In this document: positions 22,195-33,336 of the stretch, piece by piece
Numbering within the stretch: position 1 is the first letter of the stretch
Layout: every line of letters begins with the position of its first letter
NCBI GenBank assembly: GCA_013350335.1
Contig: CM023542.1
Coordinates: 4,518,025-4,582,024 of the forward strand
Direction of reading: 5' to 3'
From: Chimonanthus salicifolius
Lineage: Eukaryota; Streptophyta; Magnoliopsida; Laurales; Calycanthaceae
Length of the DNA: 64,000 nt
The notes under the pieces: generated by a model
Told to the model about the DNA's origin: nothing
What the model saw: the letters and a program-made list of their open reading frames with translations, nothing else
Databases searched by the model: none
Program-made: the position numbers and the translations under genes

Positions 22195-25100
22195 CATTAA
22201 AAGCATAATAAAAGAATAAATTACTAATAAATTAAGAAGAAGTGATTCATTTAATCGTAGAAGTTTAGATCAACTGAGTTAACTCTTATGATTTTTGCTG
22301 GGGGCTAGTCCACTATATTGGCTTTGGTTTGGGGGCTTTATTTCACAACTCTTAATGAATTGAACACTCTCGCTATCCATACATCTTTCAAATATTTGCC
22401 TCGTTCTGTTTTGAAAAATACCAAAAGTTGTTAAATTTAAACGACTATGAGAGTGAGTTGGAAAGTCCTGAAGAGAGATAATTCGAATTAGATTGACCTA
22501 TCATATCTAGAAGTGGTAATTAGTGACTTGATCAGCCTACTTCACCCAAACTCAATCTAGAAAGAAGAGACTGCATATAATCATAGAGAGGAGTGTGGGA
22601 GAGAGACTGCTGCCAAGCATTTTGTATTATTTAATAACTGGATTAAATTGGCCTGCATCTGCTTTATAAATGGGTGGTTTGGTTTGAGTTTTACAAAATC
22701 CATATTGCCAATTTTGATTTGAAAATTTATAAACCAACAACTTGACTTGAAAATTTGGATTTGGATTTGGTAACTTGATTCGCTCAACAAATAGGTTGAA
22801 TTATCTTAAATTTGCTTAATAAATTGGGTTCAAATTGAGAATCTAAAATAATGGATTAGTTGTTCGAATATAAACTCAAACCAACTTTATTTGACACATT
22901 ATTGTTTCTAATTATATCATCATCATCATCAAAGTCATTTATCCTATACACTTTTATCAATGACTTAGACTCTTATTTGATTATCCTAGAACTTGAATCT
23001 ACAGTTTATACGACTAAGACAATGACCAATTATCAACTATATTATGTACTCTCACTGAAGTTATAGCTAGTTAAAAGAACGTTCTTTGCATTAGTACAAA
23101 AAATAATTTTTTTTTAAATAATTACAATTTTTCTATTTTATGGAAAAGATGGTTAAGTGTTTTTTTTTAATAAATTTAGAAGATAGATATATGAAAATGC
23201 AACTTTCTCAAATAAGTCATTGTTAGTGGTATTTAATGTGAGATTTAAATCAATGAGAATATGAGACTAAATCTATTATTTCAATTAAGGGAAAATATAA
23301 TAATTGCTTTTGAGAAACAAAAAATATATTTATTGAATTCTATAGAGCATCGAACTCAAAACTCTCGCTTCCTGCTATTAAATATACAGTCCATCGATAA
23401 AAATTAATTTATCATAAAATTCGACTCCACTATTACTCCACATGGCATATCCACACAATCGACGTGCATCAAAGACCCAAGCCTTTCCTTCCCGAGAAAC
23501 AGCCATTGGAAGGTGTTTTGTTGTCTGAAAATCCCATCGACAGCATTTGAAACAGTAATGAAGATGATGAACATTCATGTAAGACACAGAATGAGAATGA
23601 ACCTTTAGATTTGGTTACCATACATTATTTCAGTCACTCCTCCCTCTAACCATTGCCCACATCTTGGTTAAAGTTCAACCCATAAAAATGCCATGAGAAA
23701 ACATTACTGTAGTTGCTGCATTTAGTGTACCCTCAAAACAAATGTAGCCCAATTTATTTAACATGAGAAAAAGGGTAGATAGGGTGAGGGAGATGAAACC
23801 CACTTCCCCGTGCTCGTATTGATAGCAATGAGGAGAGCCTTTTAAGAGTCCAATCTGTCTTTGTTTTTAAGCCAAAAAGAGGAACTGTTAGATTGAAGTT
23901 CTTCTTAAAGGATTTGTTGGTGCCCATGAAATTTAAAGGATTATATGATTATGATTAAGATGGAAATGGGTAAAGTTAAAAAATGTGGGAAAGTTTGATT
24001 TTAAAAATAAATGTGTTTTTTTTTATATATAACATGGATATCTTCATTTCACATTGGTGGTGAGATTAATCCTATGAATACACAAATCATCCAGAAGTCT
24101 CGTATATCATATAAGTTCAGGAGAAATCAAATCCAATACCTCTAATGGAATCAGAGAAATTTAGACGAACTGAGTTACTCGTTGTTAAAATTTGTTCTTA
24201 GTGCTACACAAAAATGTGAAACATTAGTTATAAGATGAATGATATTATATTGTGATCTTAATGATGAGGAGGACATCAGATTGTAGCATTTGAACCATGG
24301 AGGGCCGAGATTGAAAATTCAAACCATTTATTAATTTTTGTACACACATTTACATGTGTCTCTTTTTTAGATTTTGTGAAACTATTATATCTGTCGTTGA
24401 TTGGGTTGGTTAGAAGAATAAGGTATGATGAACTTTATATATTTTTAATCGAGTAGTTTTCATTTAGTCGATGTAATAGTTTAAAAAAAAACTCAAATAC
24501 GTTAATATGTAAACATGTGTATTAAATTAATGAATGGTTTAAACTTTTAATGATGTACCCTACATGACCCAAATGTCCTATCATCTTTGCCATTATAATG
24601 ATAGCATGAAATCATTCCACATGTATTATAGTAATTTTATTAAATATAAGATGAGATTTAAGCCAAATTAACATGAAATTGATAAAATGAATTTTTAAGT
24701 TTTCTGCTGGATTTATCTTAAAGATTAATAATTATTATATCATTTTAAGGTTTTAATCTTTTTATAATAATTTATTCATTCATTTGATTTTTACTTTTTA
24801 TCACAACACCCACGTTACGACATTGAAACCTCTTAGCCTGAGCGTGTTGTACTCTGCCCTTTCCATTAACATCTCCAGTCTCCAACTCATATAATCAACT
24901 GCTGAATACATGAAAAATAAATCAGAATTGGTGTCACTGCGGTGCATGTTACCAGCCACCAAATAATAAATGGGGCCCACTTTACAAAATGAATATCTTT
25001 CCATACATTTACACTGGGCCCCACTGCCAACCCCAATAGATCCACGCCCACACTTGTCTCTCTCTCTCTCAGTTTTGGTACATTTAAGAATGGAACACAC

Positions 25101-25812
25101 CCATCCTCGTGTGCTCACGCAATTGGTTACTGCAGTGAAGAAAACCCCTCGCATTTACCCCTTCATGTCTCCCAACACCTTCTTAAAACCATTCCACATC
25201 TGAGGGGGTATGAGCCTTTTATATAAAAGTGAAGACATTTTAACCCATCGAAAATCAATTTTGTCACAAGTTATACTTTATTTTTTGTTCTTATGAATAG
25301 GTAACTGAAACACTCAATGATCCACGCAAAATAAGTGTGAAAACTGAATTTTTATTTTTATCAATTCAAATATAAAGTTGGTAAAATCCATTTTTCTGTC
25401 AATTTGGAGACTTTATCGTGATATTATGGAAAAAAAATTGCAAAATATATAATATGCAAAAACATTTAATAATGTAGTAAATAAAAATAACACTTGAATT
25501 TCAAGCATGAAGAATTTAAGTGGTATAAAACAGTTTTTGAGTTTATATAAGAAAAGAAATATAATTATCAAGGCCGGTTCTGAGATCCTCTAAAATCTAA
25601 GGGGTTTTAGACAGAGTGAAATTTCAGAGGATCCTTTGTGACTGGTATAATAAGGAGTTTAAGTGTATGGAGACCCTTTCTGTTTGAGCCCCTAGGCAAT
25701 GGCCTACGCCGCCACAGCCAGCCCTTATAATTATCATAAAACTCTCAGTGAAAACTAAAAATACTTGTAAGTAAATGATATTATAGGGTAAACTCAACGC
25801 CAACCACGTCCT
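22195..25812. other. Intergenic, AT-rich, no gene seen
   Basis: Spacer between the LINE and the cyclin gene. One SINE-like element lies at 24016-24190, with short CT runs near 25060. A less AT-rich stretch (24810-25200) has no consistent coding frame, splice sites or family resemblance on either strand. Confidence 0.5.
24016..24190 (-). mobile_element. SINE-like element, minus orientation
   Basis: Plus-strand poly-T at 24016-24024 marks the tail. In the minus sense the head is GAGTAACTCAGTTCGTCTAA followed by a B-box-like GGATTTGATTTC. The tail-side block is shared with 1994-2180. Classed as a tRNA-derived SINE by layout. Confidence 0.45.
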
Positions 25813-25818
25813 ATAAAG
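25813..25818 (+). promoter_or_regulatory. Possible TATA box of the cyclin gene
   Basis: TATAAA 226 bases before the cyclin start codon. It is followed by a CT-rich leader-like stretch (25868-26010) typical of plant 5' UTRs. No direct evidence for the start site. Confidence 0.35.
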
Positions 25819-26043
25819 CAGGTAGAAACTACTCTTCCCCACTCAAATCACTTTCATCCTATATTTACTCTCCCTCTCTCTCTCTGCTGGGTACAACCAC
25901 CAAGAGGGAAGGAAAATACAGAAACGTAGGAAAGACAGAGAACGTGCAATCTATCTATATCATAAGATTTCTATGTCAGATAGATTTTCATCTCTCTCTC
26001 TCTCTGCTGTTCCTATAACCCCAACTGTTGGTTCTCAAGAGAA

Positions 26044-29000
26044 ATGGACAGCGAAAGTGTCAGCCTGTTTTGTGATGAAGAGATGTACATAAGCCCTCAT
26101 ACATGGGACATGGAAGGTGGAAGCTCGGACCTGGAGGTTGGTTCCTTCTATTCTAGCAGAGAAGAGAGGGACATGACCCTTCAAGTTTGCATGGAGAAGG
26201 AGAACTGCTACATGCCTCTAGATGGATACGTCGACTATCTTTCTTCGTCGGGTTTGGTTGCTGCAAGATTCAGAGCTGTATTATGGATGATAAAGGTTGG
26301 TAGTATAGAAGATGAAGTCTTGAGTTCGATTCACGTTTAACTTTTTTAAACTATTTTTCATGGGTTATTCTCTGTCGATTTAATTAGAATGTGTGGATAG
26401 AGAGATTTACATATACTCGATGCACAGTGAAGATACCCATGTTTAAAAAAAAAAACAAAAAGTCTAAATAAATACTCTTTGCCTTTCATATTATGCCATT
26501 TTCTTCATTATTTTCATGTGTTTGTTGTAAGGCCCAATCTCGATTGAGTCTCTTGCTTGGAACAGTATTCGATGCCGTCAATCATTTCGACCGATACATT
26601 TCTGCAAACCGTTGCAAGGTAAGAACTGATAGCTTTTCTTCTTCCTCTCTTTCTATTTTTTTTTCAACCCTTCCTTTATTGTTCTTATCGTAAAAAAATG
26701 ATAAATTCCAACAATATGTTGGTATTATTTTTTTTACTGTAGAAGTACTATCCTTTGTTAATTTATACAGAGCATAAAATTTTATTTGATTTGCAGATTG
26801 TAAACATTGAATAAGCGCTGTAATTTAAACAATTGAATTGGAGTTTGTCCATCAGAGAATTCTCATGAAATGGCAATCATCAAACTACAAAGAAAAATCT
26901 TTTCTTTTTTACAGTTCGATACTTTAAAAATGAACTAGAATTGACAAGTTCTAATTTAAAAATGATAATAATATTATCTATAATAATATTATTTGTAGTT
27001 ATATTATTTATTATAACATTTCTTTTATGAAATAACTGTGAATGCTTATACAGGAATGGAGTAATAGAATGATTGAATTGCTTTCAATCGCTTGCTTATC
27101 TATTGCTGCAAAGTTTAATGAGGTCTCCATCCCTCCCTTTGTACAACTTCAGGTGAGATGAATATCTACTCTACATTACTTTGTTTGAATGACATGATAA
27201 ATAAATTAAGATCATTTAATTTTAACATAGATCATATTCAATTTAATTATAATAAAGATGCAATTGAAGTATGATTAATTATACGTAGAATTTCTCTGAT
27301 ATTGTAATAGAAACTTGGTCAAATTGATATTGTAGAGCCTATGTAACCCAACTAAATGTAAATTAAAAGATTTTATGAGAGAACAATTTTTTCCATCACA
27401 ACTATATTATATAGATGTATTATCATCTTAAATTTAATTGAATTATATCCGATAAATTATTGTATTTTTTACCATTTAAGTTTACAATATGGTAACAAAT
27501 TACGAAAATTTAGGGTCCCATAACATTGTATTAACAAAATTTTGATTGATTATCTTTCTTTTCTTCTTATACAAGAGTTTTACTATTTAAGTTTACAATA
27601 TGGTAACAAATTACGATAATTTAGAGTCCCATAACATTTGAATCTAAGATAAAAATGGAAAGTAAATATTAACAAAATTTTGATTGATTATCTTTCTTCT
27701 CCCCACAGTATTGCCCAAAATATAGACAGTGAGAGGAATTCACCAACTGTTGTTTGTACTTTAAGGGTGTTCATTTAGACATCCGACTGTTCTGTTACGA
27801 GACATCCATTTTCGAAATTTAAGATGAAATTACCATTTTACCCTTCCAATTTTAAAAATCTGAATGCACATTGGAAGGGCAAAATGATAATTTTACTCTA
27901 AATTTCGAAAAAAAGTTGTCTCCTAGTAGAAAAATCGGGTGTCTAAATGGCTACCCTTAAATTGCATCTTTGTTGTATTAATTAAAATGTATTGATTAAC
28001 ACTCTTTTATTATTTTAACACCGACGATAATCACAATAAGATTTTAAGTAGCGAAAGTAATCAGAGATGATCATTTGCTTCAATCTCTTTTTGTACAATC
28101 ATTTAATTTACATTTAGGTGAGTTATGTGGACCCTACAATATTAGATTAACTAATATTATAATCCAGTGAAATTTAATTTCATATTTTCTGTCAATTATA
28201 CCTATATATAGATATCATCTTCATAAAAGCCCCAAATCCAAATTATTTGAAGTCGGCTTTTCGAATTTTAATCATTCAATTGACTCTGTCATATATTATA
28301 CTTTCATTATTACTCATGATGTCTTTCTTTATCTTTTTTCCCCACATTTTCAGTAGTCAACCCCTCCTTCGCTCCTTCTAGTACCATCAACCAGTAGTCT
28401 CTTAATTCTATGCACAAGGTCCGTCTGGATCTTCTCCTACATGTACAAATCACCTTAGTTGAATTTCTTTCAATTCATCTTTTATTGAAAACATTTTTTA
28501 ACTCTTCCTAAATGCGGATATTTGTAACTTTATCCTTAAATTTTAATCCACTCATTCAACGTATTATACGCATTTCCTTCATCTTAAATTTATTTAATTA
28601 TTTTTCTTCATAGTCCAATACTTTACTCCATAGAATATTGCCTATGCATAGCTATATTTAAACTATAATTATTTATCCCATGTATCTGAATTCAATTAAT
28701 TAAAGTATAAACTAAACTCTTATTTTCAATATCTAATTATCTGTCACCACCGTAATCATGGGTAATTTTTAAGCAGTGAAAATAATTAGTAAGCAAAGAT
28801 TATCTTTACTATTCGATATGTGTTATTCTGTAGCTTGTTCATGGTCACACGTTCTATTATAACTAATTAAAAGGCCGCTAATACGTGTTGTGGGAATGGA
28901 AGGTGGAGGATCTAGACCATTCATTTGAAACAAGAGAAATCCAAGAGATGGAATTGACGGTGATTAAGGCATTGGGATGGCGCCTCAGCTGCATAACGGC

Positions 29001-30046
29001 CTATTCCTACGTTGACTTGTTGACGTGGGACCTTCATTCTCTCCACGTAGACCTAACTGCTCGGATTACGGAGCTCCTTGTTACCACTCTTTTTGGTAAA
29101 CCTCATTCATAAGCTCTTGCTTTGCCGTTTGTCATGGGTACACTCACAAATTTCAACTCAAGTCTGAAATATCGATAAATTCAGTTTGAAATATATATTT
29201 TAAAAATATTAATTAATGTTTTTTAAAAATTGTTAAATTTTTGAAATTTCAGCTCTAGGTTGGTTAAGCTCATAAAAGAGTCAAATTCGAATTACATGAG
29301 CAAAGTTCTTATGCCAATAATCTTTGATTAACATTTGAATCTGATAACTCATCAAATTTTATTAACAAAAATAAATATCCTTCAGATCCAAAATTCATCA
29401 AATTCAGGCCATGCACAGCAGCAGTAGCTGCATTGAGATGCAGCTTAGAAGAACTACAACCATCGAAAGCGGATGCTCACCTAGCTGATCTTGCAAGCCT
29501 CCTCCCCCTCCCTTGTAAGGTAACAAATTTTATGATTTTTAAAATTTATGCAGGTGATGGCTAAAAACCCGCTTAAAAAAATTGAGAGTTGTAAGATCGA
29601 TTCTAACTCTACCTCAAAGAGTCATTAACTCGTAGAGTTACCGGATGTGTGGATAGAGAAGTTTGTCCATGTCCCAAGAATTAATCGGGTACTCTAAGAG
29701 ATTTGGACAGCTTCACAGTATTTGTAGTTAGATATAGCAAATTTACATCGAAAAAGTCCAAGAACAGAAATTTTAAAATTAAAATCATTTATTATTATAA
29801 CAATGAGCAATTTATGATAATACGAATAAAATAATAAATGTTATTCAATATTAATTTTTACAGGATGAAATAAACAAGTGCTACAAAATAATGGAAGATC
29901 ACTTAGTAGATCAATGTTGCCCTTCGAGTCCTGTCACGGTCTTTGCATTGGAGCGATTCCACTCATCTGACTACTGCTGCATAGATTTCACCTACCCCGC
30001 GATATCCATTTCAAGGAAAAGGAAGATATCTCATTTGTACGGGTAA
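26044..30046 (+). CDS. D-type cyclin, CYCD5-like
   Basis: Regulatory partner of CDKA; plant D cyclins bind retinoblastoma-related protein through LxCxE to promote G1/S entry (known for the family). Exons: 26044-26295, 26532-26618, 27054-27152, 28903-29095, 29386-29519 and 29864-30046. Total 315 residues, phases consistent, GT-AG borders. LxCxE is present as LFCDE at residues 8-12. The N-terminal cyclin box runs from about residue 60 (DGYVDYLSSS) through VFDAVNHFDRYIS, IACLSIAAKFNE and VEDLDHSFETREIQEMELTVIKALGWRLSCITAYSYVDLL; the C-terminal cyclin fold follows in exons 4-5. Length suits the short CYCD5 group (about 320). The acceptor of exon 4 (GGAATGGAAG) is weakly pyrimidine-rich, the least certain border. 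Introns 1 and 5 hold related SINEs and intron 3 (1.75 kb) a MITE and a tandem duplication. Confidence 0.87.
26296..26460 (+). mobile_element. SINE-like element filling most of cyclin intron 1
   Basis: A-box-like GGTTGGTAGTATAGAAG, B-box-like TTGAGTTCGATTCAC, body with GTGTGGATAGAGAGATTTAC, and a poly-A run (26444-26455). The body motif recurs at 29567, 43816 and 61277. The element appears to begin exactly at, or a base or two before, the exon 1 splice donor (AAAG|GTTGGT). The intron is 236 bp, so about 70 percent of it is repeat. Confidence 0.5.
27474..27708. repeat. Imperfect tandem duplication in cyclin intron 3
   Basis: A block starting ATTTAAGTTTACAATATGG at 27474 is repeated from 27585 (offset 111). 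Both copies contain AACAAATTACGA, TCCCATAACATT and ATTTTGATTGATTATCTTTC. The second copy has about 30 extra bases before that final block and ends in a good acceptor-like TTCTCCCCACAG. Confidence 0.75.
27764..27957. mobile_element. MITE with TA target duplication, cyclin intron 3
   Basis: 194-bp element whose ends are inverted repeats: left AGGGTGTTCATTTAGACATC, right (reverse complement) AGGGTAGCCATTTAGACACC. It is flanked by TA on both sides, consistent with a Tc1/mariner (Stowaway-type) insertion. The interior is also largely self-complementary (TTTCGAAATTTA near 27812 and TAAATTTCGAAA near 27899), so the RNA would fold into a long hairpin. A related copy lies at 46306-46490 and one end at 30880-30945. 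Confidence 0.72.
29567..29745 (+). mobile_element. SINE-like element in cyclin intron 5
   Basis: B-box-like TGTAAGATCGATTCTAAC, then GGATGTGTGGATAGAGAAGT and GTACTCTAAGAGATTTGGAC. These blocks match the elements at 26296 and 61277. No clear poly-A tail remains. Confidence 0.42.
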
Positions 30047-32443
30047 TGGTTTACAGAAGCTCTTTGCATGGAATGGTTGCTCATCTCAAACACCATTTAG
30101 TATAAAGTCTACTATCATCCTCTCATTGGCTTGTGATTAATATATTGAGTAAGCGCAAGCGAGCTTTCAATTTGTATTTTATAATGTTTAGTTAAAATAA
30201 TAAAAGGTTTTTGTTTGTAATTATAAATTTGAATCATGTGGTTGTATGATAAATGATTGATCTATGATTCAAGTTTGATGAATACAATAAAAATAATTCT
30301 TATTTCAATATGATATACGTTCAAGTGCACTCTTTAAAGCTATTGTACTCGAAAAATCTTAATTATGGTTGCCAAGTTGCCCATAAACTTATTCTATTTT
30401 TCATATTATCTGCTTTAAAATTCAAATATTTTTAAATATGGATATCGACGGATGCACGAAAGTATTGAAAACTATAACAATTCAAAAAAAAAAAGTAGAA
30501 GTTTAGTCCATGTAGATCATATTGTGATAGATTCAAATCTCATATATTTCAGATCTATTTTATATTTTATTTTGTCAATATATTGCATAATATATTCAAA
30601 TTTTAGTATTACTGAAAGAATTGTCAATTTGTAATTAACTTTGCTCTCCTGGCCCGGGATGTGGGCGGTTCAATTTTTGGTTGTTTCACGCTGTTTGGCC
30701 TCTGCCCCAGGTGTGGTCTTATTTCTAAAGGGCTTTTCTTTTTGGAGCTTGGCTCAAGTTGTGGGTCTCTTGTTAGACTGTTTTGTTTTTTGGTCTCTCT
30801 TTGTTTTAATAGACGTATTTTACACTTAAATATTTGTACTGATAATCTAAAATAAAATAGCAAAATAATAATTTTACATTATTTTAAAAAAAAAATGGTG
30901 TCTCCTAGTGAAAAATGCGGTGTCTAAATGACCAGCTTAGAAATTTTGATGAATAATTTGAATGAAGCGTTACAACATACATACTAATATTTGATTGCTT
31001 TTGATACATGTGAAAAGTAAAGGGGCAGAAGAATCCATTAAGTGCTAGAAACAAAGAGAGTAAAAAGAGAAAAAAATAAGAAATTGGTACACATGTAAAT
31101 AGGTACTGTAATACATTTTAAAAAGATAATGAAATAAAAGTGCAGTGGCCAGGCTCACCCCCGGTAGGAAGTAAGGTATCTCGTGATGGTATCACTGATA
31201 TTGCTATTTTATAATTTGGTGCAATCGAATTGAATCAGTTATATTAGATTGAATCGAGTTGATTTTTAATTTCTCAATCCAACTGAGCTTTAATTTCATA
31301 TTAGATTTTTTTCTCTAACTAAAGTCGATTCAAAATATACAGATACATAATCCAAGCCCATTGATTTATCGGGTCGGATTGTGTGAGTCAGGTTAAAACC
31401 TGACCCAAGTTTCACTCCTAATTCTTGTTGATATCTTTGCTGTCTTGATCAGTTGGTTGATTGGTCTGAGCATCAAATCGGGAACTATTTCACACTTGTA
31501 TTATTGTACAATCAAGTAATTAATTTTGTTAGCAGGTCAAACAAACAATAATCGTCAGTCCAGAATTTAATACCTTTTGAACCTAAAGAAGATAATTAGA
31601 ATCTTAATTATTAAAAAAATCTAACTTTGTCTTTTATTTATAGATGCATAATGTGACTAAATGGATTGATTAAAGATGATAGTTATCTTCATATTGATGA
31701 ATAAAATAGATAAATAGACGAAAGTCGTTTAATTTATTTTTTATTAATAGTTGGATAAGCTTAATTCTGAAATGTAAACTCTATACAAATTATTTAGACT
31801 GAATCATTATACTAGATCATCCATAATAGTGCCTATTAAGAATATTCAGAGAAAAAGTTAACAAGAGTCGTGTAAGAAAAAAAGTAAATGATAAATTTGA
31901 AATGTAAATTATAAAATTATTCATTGTTTTTATTAAAGCTAAGGCTATAATTCAGGTAATCTCGGCCAAGTTTTGGGCTTGGATGAACTCAAGCCTGAAT
32001 TTAATTAAAAGGCCAAGCTTAGGTCTAAGCGTAGGTTAACTTAAATTGGTTCACTTAATTCAAAATTGTATTTATGAAGCCTAAACTCATTTTTAAATTT
32101 AAAATGTATATGCAGGCTTATTCAGAATTGAGTTTCATTGGCCTAAAATGTCATTAAATAAAATACAAAAAATATATTATATAAATTTTATATTTATAGA
32201 TTTGTTAAAAGATTATATTTTACAAATTGTGGATCAAAGGCTTTCGGATCAAATTCAGACTTTTATGCTAAGGTCAAATCCGACCCGCGTTAACTTGAAT
32301 CTCTAAGCAAAGTAAAAAAATAAAAAATAATAATAAAGAACAAAGTGGTACATAAATAATTCTAAAATTTTCAAATATTAAAAATGAAATTTAATCTGAT
32401 TCTTTCTTATGTACATTCATGTTAATACGTATGGACAGTGTAA
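30047..32443. other. Intergenic, AT-rich, with repeat fragments
   Basis: The first 200 bases are probably the cyclin 3' UTR. Segment 30640-30835 is GC-richer and resembles a LINE 3' UTR but has no coding support. Segment 30880-30945 is one end of the MITE family seen at 27764. From 31200 to 32300 there is diverged repeat-like sequence with GGGTCGGATTGTGTGAGTC-type words. No gene seen. Confidence 0.45.
30880..30945. repeat. Half-MITE: one terminal repeat of the 27764 family
   Basis: Reads TGGTGTCTCCTAGTGAAAAA then GGTGTCTAAATGACCAGCTT, matching the right end of the 27764-27957 element (GTCTCCTAGTAGAAAAATC, GGTGTCTAAATGGCTACCC). The left half is missing. Confidence 0.5.
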
Positions 32444-33205
32444 GGGCAAGTGGTTAGGGATGGCTATATATGGCTGGCTATGTCACTAAATATAGCCAGC
32501 CATATAATTAAATAGTATTTTTTTTTATGACATGGCTGGCTATAATTTTTAGCCAGCCTCGTCACACGGTATAGTGTTAACTAGAATGGCTACTTTTTAA
32601 TATTTTATTATTATATTTTTATGTACATTTTTTTAACAAATTAAAAAAAATATAAAGACATTACATATTTTTTCACAAGTAATTAAATAAATTAACAAAA
32701 CATATATATTTTCTCACAAGTAATTAAATAAATTAAAAAACATACAGAATATTATTTGCGATGAATAAAATATTATTTCAATAGCTATAATTTTAATTTT
32801 TTTTACAGAATAATTTTAATTTTTTGTTTCTCATATATTTTGTTTACAAATGTAAAGGAAAAAAAATCAAAAGGTAAAGAGTTATTTTTTATTTTTTTAT
32901 AAAAAATAAAATAATAAAGTAAAGAAAAAAATAATTATTTGTCCTAATATACAAATTATACTCAAAAACAAAACAAAAAATCCAAAATAATCAAATAAAT
33001 AAATAAAAAGAGAAAATAAAAAAAATCAAAAACTATATACAAGTTATATATATATATATATATAGAGGAGAGAGAGAATCGCTGGCTACATGGTTGCTAC
33101 CTGTAGCCATCCATTTAGCTATAACTAATGTAGATCCCACATTTAGCCATTGCTACACCACACATGCACAGTGGCCATGGCCATATGGCCCTACACCACT
33201 TGCTC
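32444..33205. mobile_element. Tourist-like (PIF/Harbinger) non-autonomous element upstream of TOC75
   Basis: Terminal inverted repeats GGGCAAGTGGTTAGGG (left) and GAGCAAGTGGTGTAGGG (reverse complement of right), flanked by TAA at 32441-32443 and 33206-33208. A 3-bp TAA/TTA duplication is the mark of PIF/Harbinger. Subterminal copies of GGCTGGCTA/TAGCCAGCC occur on the left and GTAGCCATCC/TTAGCCATTG on the right. The interior is extremely AT-rich with a (TA)n run near 33043-33062 followed by GA repeats. No transposase frame. It ends 131 bases before the TOC75 start codon. Confidence 0.75.
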
Positions 33206-33336
33206 TAAGGAAATTAGTAATTCTTGTGTATTTTTAGGTCTCTTCAAATAAAACAAATTACTCTCGTACTTTGTTGATCTTTGCGTCAGCCCTCCTTATC
33301 CCCTGCTCCCAAGTTCCCCGCTCCCGAGTCCCAGCC

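Noticed and set aside
24801..25154. 117-codon minus-strand frame in the spacer before the cyclin gene
   Set aside because: Looks Cys-rich at first sight but has no signal peptide, regular Cys spacing or domain, and the opposite strand gives an equally random frame.
30640..30835. Possible small gene or LINE piece with several open frames of about 60-80 codons
   Set aside because: All frames are short and none shows a domain; it may be a LINE 3' UTR, but similarity to the other LINE tails here is too weak to list as an element.
32444..33205. Possible CRISPR-like or regulatory array of GGCTGGCTA/TAGCCAGCC words
   Set aside because: The words are few, irregularly spaced and lie at the ends of a MITE with TAA duplications, so they are best explained as subterminal inverted repeats.
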